Assembly: GCA_900552855.1 (NCBI GenBank)
Contig: USBG01000092.1
Span: forward strand, 1-6,800
Origin: an uncultured Phascolarctobacterium sp.
GTDB taxonomy: Bacteria > Bacillota > Negativicutes > Acidaminococcales > Acidaminococcaceae
DNA: 6,800 bases
Reading direction: 5' to 3'
The position numbers and the translations under genes are program-made. The notes under the pieces were generated by a model, which was not told where the DNA came from, did not search any database, and worked only from the letters and a program-made list of their open reading frames with translations. Below, piece by piece: positions 5,047 to 6,800 of this stretch (the stretch's first letter is position 1; each line of letters opens with the position of its first letter).

Positions 5047-5133
5047 CTAGTTGGTTTCAGCCTTGATAGCAGTAATCATTTCTGCGCCGTTCTCTAATTT
5101 TTCAAGCTTCTCAAATACTTCTTTTAAATCCAT
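5047..5133 (-). pseudogene. Truncated phage scaffold gene, first 28 codons
   Basis: ATG at 5133 has GGAGG 8 nt upstream and encodes MDLKEVFEKLEKLENGAEMI followed by TAIKAETN and TAG. This amphipathic helix with ENGAE and IKAE closely resembles the N-terminus of Firmicutes phage scaffolding/minor structural proteins (GP20-like), which normally run on for well over 100 residues. In the same frame TAA follows four codons after the TAG, and then comes the terminator of the RhuM-Fic unit, so the gene has been cut by a deletion or insertion here. A genuine 28-residue peptide is possible but less likely. Confidence 0.6.
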
Positions 5134-5153
5134 TTCAAATACCTCCGTACTTT

Positions 5154-5207
5154 GGCTCTCCAGCCTGCTTATGTGGTCTCCACCACGGTTTGCGCCCTCT
5201 CCAGGGC
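5154..5207 (-). ncRNA. Array of three GGAG-tetraloop hairpins in the scaffold leader
   Basis: On the minus strand three perfect hairpins follow one another: GCCCT-GGAG-AGGGC (5207-5194), GTGGT-GGAG-ACCAC (5186-5173) and GGCT-GGAG-AGCC (5165-5154). All have the same loop while the stems differ, and they are separated by exactly 7 nt each. Another 7 nt separate the last hairpin from the GGAGG SD of the scaffold stub. No ORF runs through the array. Identical loops on different stems at fixed spacing indicate selection for a repeated RNA binding site rather than a tandem duplication. I do not recognise a named RNA family. Confidence 0.7.
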
Positions 5208-5238
5208 AAAAAGCCCTCACATAAATGCAAGTGCTTAA

Positions 5239-5412
5239 TTAAAAATGATGTTTAGTTCTAATGTCATAACAATAGGCTAATGCAAAGCATGCAACCAACA
5301 GGCCAATAACGATACAAGTTGGTGCGAATACCCATAACCATGACCAATCAAGATAACCAAAAGCTTTGCCTAAAATAAAGGTAGTCTGTGTGACGATATA
5401 TACTACATTCAT
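5239..5412 (-). CDS. Small phage membrane protein, 57 residues
   Basis: ATG at 5412 has GGAGG (5423-5419) 6 nt upstream. The product begins MNVVYIVTQTTFILGKAFGY and continues LDWSWLWVFAPTCIVIGLLVACFALAYCYDIRTKHHF. A strongly hydrophobic stretch from about residue 24 to 48 is a transmembrane helix; the first 20 residues may be membrane-associated; the tail is basic. The W-S-W-x-W-V pattern before the helix is common in small phage membrane proteins of unknown function found near head genes. It begins just after the terminator of the toxin-immunity pair, with no visible promoter, so it depends on read-through. A holin-like role cannot be excluded, but nothing specific supports it. Confidence 0.7.
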   Translation of the reverse strand: MNVVYIVTQTTFILGKAFGYLDWSWLWVFAPTCIVIGLLVACFALAYCYDIRTKHHF

Positions 5413-5424
5413 GCTATTCCTCCA

Positions 5425-5464
5425 ATAAAAAAGCAGACTCTGAGTTTTTACTCAAAATCTGCTT
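5425..5464 (-). terminator. Terminator of the toxin-immunity pair
   Basis: On the minus strand a 15-bp stem (5464-5450 with 5445-5431), containing two U-G wobbles and a 4-nt loop, is followed by TTTTTTATTGG (counting the stem's last two T). On the plus strand the wobbles become C-A mismatches and the U run is missing. It starts 21 nt after the immunity stop, inside what should be a continuous phage head transcript. Confidence 0.8.
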
Positions 5465-5485
5465 GTCTGTTGTTCAATCTTTTTA

Positions 5486-5710
5486 CTAATAAATCTCTAT
5501 GTACTCGCTGATTTCATTTAATGATTTTCCATCAAAAATTTTATCATTCATAAGTTCGTCAATATCGTCATAATGTTTCTCTACATCTTTATAGCAAACA
5601 TCAAAACTATTCTGAGAATACGGCATTACCAAACCATCTACGCCATTATACCCAAACTGCACATCATATGTTAAAGATAAAATTTCATTTTTCACTTGTT
5701 CTTTGTTCAA
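5486..5710 (-). CDS. Small acidic protein, putative immunity protein of the MuF toxin
   Basis: I set the start at TTG 5710, giving a 74-residue protein beginning MNKEQVKNEILSLTYDVQFG. AGAAAGTAGGTGAT at 5728-5715 matches the 16S-tail complement at 13 of 14 positions and places TTG 8 nt after its AGG core. The GTG at 5719 lies inside this SD and would make 77 residues. The protein is acidic (16 Asp/Glu against 6 Lys), has no signal peptide or membrane segment, and contains a conserved-looking core FGYNGVDGLVMPYS. It overlaps the toxin-domain end by 26 nt, so the two are translationally coupled, and it is followed at once by a terminator. Small size, acidity, overlap and position directly after a variable MuF C-terminus are the signs of a cognate immunity protein. 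The fold is not recognised, so the role is inferred from context. Confidence 0.65.
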   Translation of the reverse strand: MNKEQVKNEILSLTYDVQFGYNGVDGLVMPYSQNSFDVCYKDVEKHYDDIDELMNDKIFDGKSLNEISEYIEIY

Positions 5711-6083
5711 GAAAATCACCTACTTTCTTACGCTCATCCTCTGTAAGCTCTCGAGCCTTTCCTCTTAACAGTACACCATCTACATATTTGTAATCATGTG
5801 CATGTTCACCATGTCTTCCAAAAGGATGTGCTTTAGGCTGCCCATGGTCATTATTAGTTATCTGTAGGTACTGCATACCATTGGCATCATAATAATTTCT
5901 GTCAATACCGCCATTACGATTCATTCTTTCAGTAACAGCATACGGCTCACCTTTCAAAGAAACCTTCTGCACTCTAATTATACCATTATCATTATTAGCT
6001 TGCAATTTCTTGTCAGCGTGAAGCTGCAACAGGATTTCAAATAGCCTGCTCTCCTGCTTGCCAAGTCCCTGCCAACCTCGCAA
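5685..6083 (-). CDS. His-rich C-terminal domain of a MuF protein, candidate polymorphic toxin (separated by TAG)
   Basis: The 132-residue ORF begins at TTG 6083, in the same frame as the MuF gene and only two codons after its TAG. Originally this was very probably the C-terminal half of one protein of about 300 residues. Residues 1-40 form a linker helix. The domain proper carries RNYYDANG (62-69), NNDHGQPKAHPFG (77-89), GEHAHDY (92-98) and RELTEDER (111-118). The dense conserved-looking His, Asp and Glu set suggests a nuclease or other hydrolase active site. The compact charged module at the variable end of a MuF protein, followed by a small overlapping acidic gene, matches phage MuF polymorphic toxins. 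I do not recognise the exact toxin family. With the stop codon in place it could be made alone by reinitiation, with GGTAGGA as SD, or by TAG read-through. Confidence 0.65.
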   Translation of the reverse strand: MRGWQGLGKQESRLFEILLQLHADKKLQANNDNGIIRVQKVSLKGEPYAVTERMNRNGGIDRNYYDANGMQYLQITNNDHGQPKAHPFGRHGEHAHDYKYVDGVLLRGKARELTEDERKKVGDFLEQRTSEK

Positions 6084-6089
6084 ATAATC

Positions 6090-6587
6090 CTACCAGCTTT
6101 CACCAGACTGCCAAGCTTTGGTGCCATTTATGCCCATCAGCTGCGTTCTCTGGTTGTCGGATAGCTTTTCAAGATATGCATTGACTGCATCCTCGATGTT
6201 CTCTTTGGCTTTTTTGCCGTTCAGGTCTGCAGCGTAAATCTTTACAAGCTTACACATACAGTGCGGATGAGCTGGCAGCTTAGGCAGTTTGTCTTTAGGA
6301 TAGATGCCAGCTCCTAAGCCGTACATATCAGCCTTGGCGTACATATCGCAGATGTCGAAAACAGGATGCCTTGTACCAGTCTTCCATTTCACTGCCATAA
6401 CATCGTCATCAGCTTCAATATCAGCTAAAAAGCCGTCAGCATAGGCCCTAGCCATCTCTGTTCTTGCAATGCGTTCTGCCACATAACGGCTTTTCTCCTG
6501 CACCGCTACCCAGCAAGCCTTTTGCAGGTCCTCATCAGAGCCTGTAAGAGCTTGTTGTACAAACTGGTTATATGCAGCACTGCTCAT
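6090..6587 (-). CDS. Phage head morphogenesis protein, MuF/SPP1-gp7 family, N-terminally truncated
   Basis: MuF-type proteins are minor head proteins of tailed phages, carried in the procapsid with the portal. The 165 residues contain the family's C-terminal half: ERIARTEMARAYADG (38-52), HPVFDICDMY (74-83) and PAHPHCMCK (105-113), with Cys80, Cys110 and Cys112 in a probable metal-binding arrangement like the HPNCRC motif of gp7. Full family members carry a long N-terminal region that is missing here. The ATG at 6587 has no SD at normal distance, and the open frame upstream (to about 6673) encodes nothing family-like, so the 5' part was lost. The frame ends at a TAG (6092-6090), after which coding continues in the same frame into the toxin-like domain. 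It is likely a decaying gene; expression is doubtful. Confidence 0.82.
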   Translation of the reverse strand: MSSAAYNQFVQQALTGSDEDLQKACWVAVQEKSRYVAERIARTEMARAYADGFLADIEADDDVMAVKWKTGTRHPVFDICDMYAKADMYGLGAGIYPKDKLPKLPAHPHCMCKLVKIYAADLNGKKAKENIEDAVNAYLEKLSDNQRTQLMGINGTKAWQSGESW

Positions 6588-6680
6588 ATTTTTAATGTGA
6601 TTCCCTAAAATGCTGCATAATTTTGTTATTGCAAGACATATTAGGAATATTTTTAAATGAAAAGAACTAGACTAAAAAAA

Positions 6681-6721
6681 TAAAAACTATGGTTTCCATA
6701 AAAAGAAATCATAGTTTTTTT
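6681..6721. terminator. Bidirectional intrinsic terminator at the prophage-remnant edge
   Basis: A 15-bp stem (6682-6696 with 6705-6719) has one G-U wobble on the plus strand (an A-C mismatch on the minus strand) and an 8-nt loop. Because the stem base is A5/T5, both directions end in a U run (plus TTTTTTT; minus TTTTTATTTTTTT). No plus-strand gene precedes it, so it probably ends a minus-strand gene to the right of the window. The rest of 6588-6800 shows no gene. Confidence 0.75.
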
Positions 6722-6762
6722 CTATTACGCATTAAAGAACGCTAAATATGTAATTAGAGCAT

Positions 6763-6784
6763 ATATTGGACAAATATTGGACAA
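6763..6784. repeat. Tandem 11-bp repeat, two copies
   Basis: ATATTGGACAA occurs twice back to back (6763-6773, 6774-6784) and is followed by AT, so the core TTGGACAAAT is repeated at 11-bp spacing, one helical turn. Short phased repeats like this occur as arm-type sites of tyrosine integrases or as regulator sites. The right context is missing, so the function is open. Confidence 0.4.
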
Positions 6785-6800
6785 ATCAGTATTTCACCCA

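Larger units (their letters stand above)
5047..6587 (-). mobile_element. Prophage head-gene remnant with MuF toxin cassette
   Basis: The minus strand carries, in transcription order, a truncated MuF head protein, a His-rich domain in the same frame after a TAG, a small acidic protein, a terminator, a small membrane protein, a structured leader and a scaffold stub. This is the order MuF to scaffold seen in siphophage head operons, with a toxin-immunity pair inserted. Terminase, portal, capsid and tail genes are absent from the window and both ends are cut, so it is a remnant, not a functional prophage. Confidence 0.7.

Noticed and set aside
6090..6092. Idea that TAG is a recoded sense codon, as in some gut phages
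   Set aside because: Only one internal TAG is seen, the remnant is otherwise truncated, and the scaffold stub's TAG is followed four codons later by TAA; nonsense decay is simpler.
1..6800. CRISPR array, tRNA, rRNA or insertion sequence
   Set aside because: No regularly spaced repeats with unique spacers, no cloverleaf, and no transposase frame were found on either strand.

Overview
The window looks like a chromosomal segment from a low-to-medium GC Firmicute, plausibly Negativicutes or Clostridia. The reasons are a ccpN-ppsR gene pair, Shine-Dalgarno (SD) sequences matching the Bacillus-type 16S rRNA tail, frequent GTG/TTG starts, and Firmicutes-type phage head genes. The host species cannot be fixed from the sequence.

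Left part (1-1510, minus strand): the start of a surface-polysaccharide locus. An XRE-type regulator is followed by an initiating undecaprenyl-phosphate sugar transferase and a GT4-like glycosyltransferase that runs off the window. The promoter in front of the regulator is unusual: ten consecutive G lie between an extended -10 and a -35-like hexamer, the layout of a phase-variable promoter. No other promoter is visible before the sugar transferase, so the tract could set expression of the whole locus.

Middle (1650-3520): a bicistronic minus-strand carbon-flux operon, a CcpN-like HTH-CBS repressor and PpsR, the kinase/phosphotransferase acting on pyruvate,phosphate dikinase. It ends in tandem terminators. 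PpsR has no ATG/GTG/TTG/CTG codon that would retain its conserved first strand, and both genes carry an ATC-ATA pair at ideal distance from their SD. Divergent to it is a small bacterial PH-domain protein.

Right part: a 1-kb unit on the plus strand, a RhuM-Fic/Doc fusion gene, bracketed by 50-bp direct repeats that are 47/50 identical. The right copy is the gene's own 3' end; the left copy is a solitary duplicate of that tail. It closes with a strong terminator that converges on a minus-strand prophage remnant (5047-6587).

The remnant has, in transcription order, an N-terminally truncated MuF/SPP1-gp7 head protein, an in-frame TAG, a His-rich candidate toxin domain, a small acidic putative immunity protein with its own terminator, a 57-aa membrane protein, a leader of three evenly spaced hairpins each with a GGAG tetraloop, and a 28-codon stub of a scaffold gene. 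This is the layout of a MuF polymorphic-toxin cassette inserted in a phage head operon. The GGAG hairpin array is the least explained and most interesting structure in the window.
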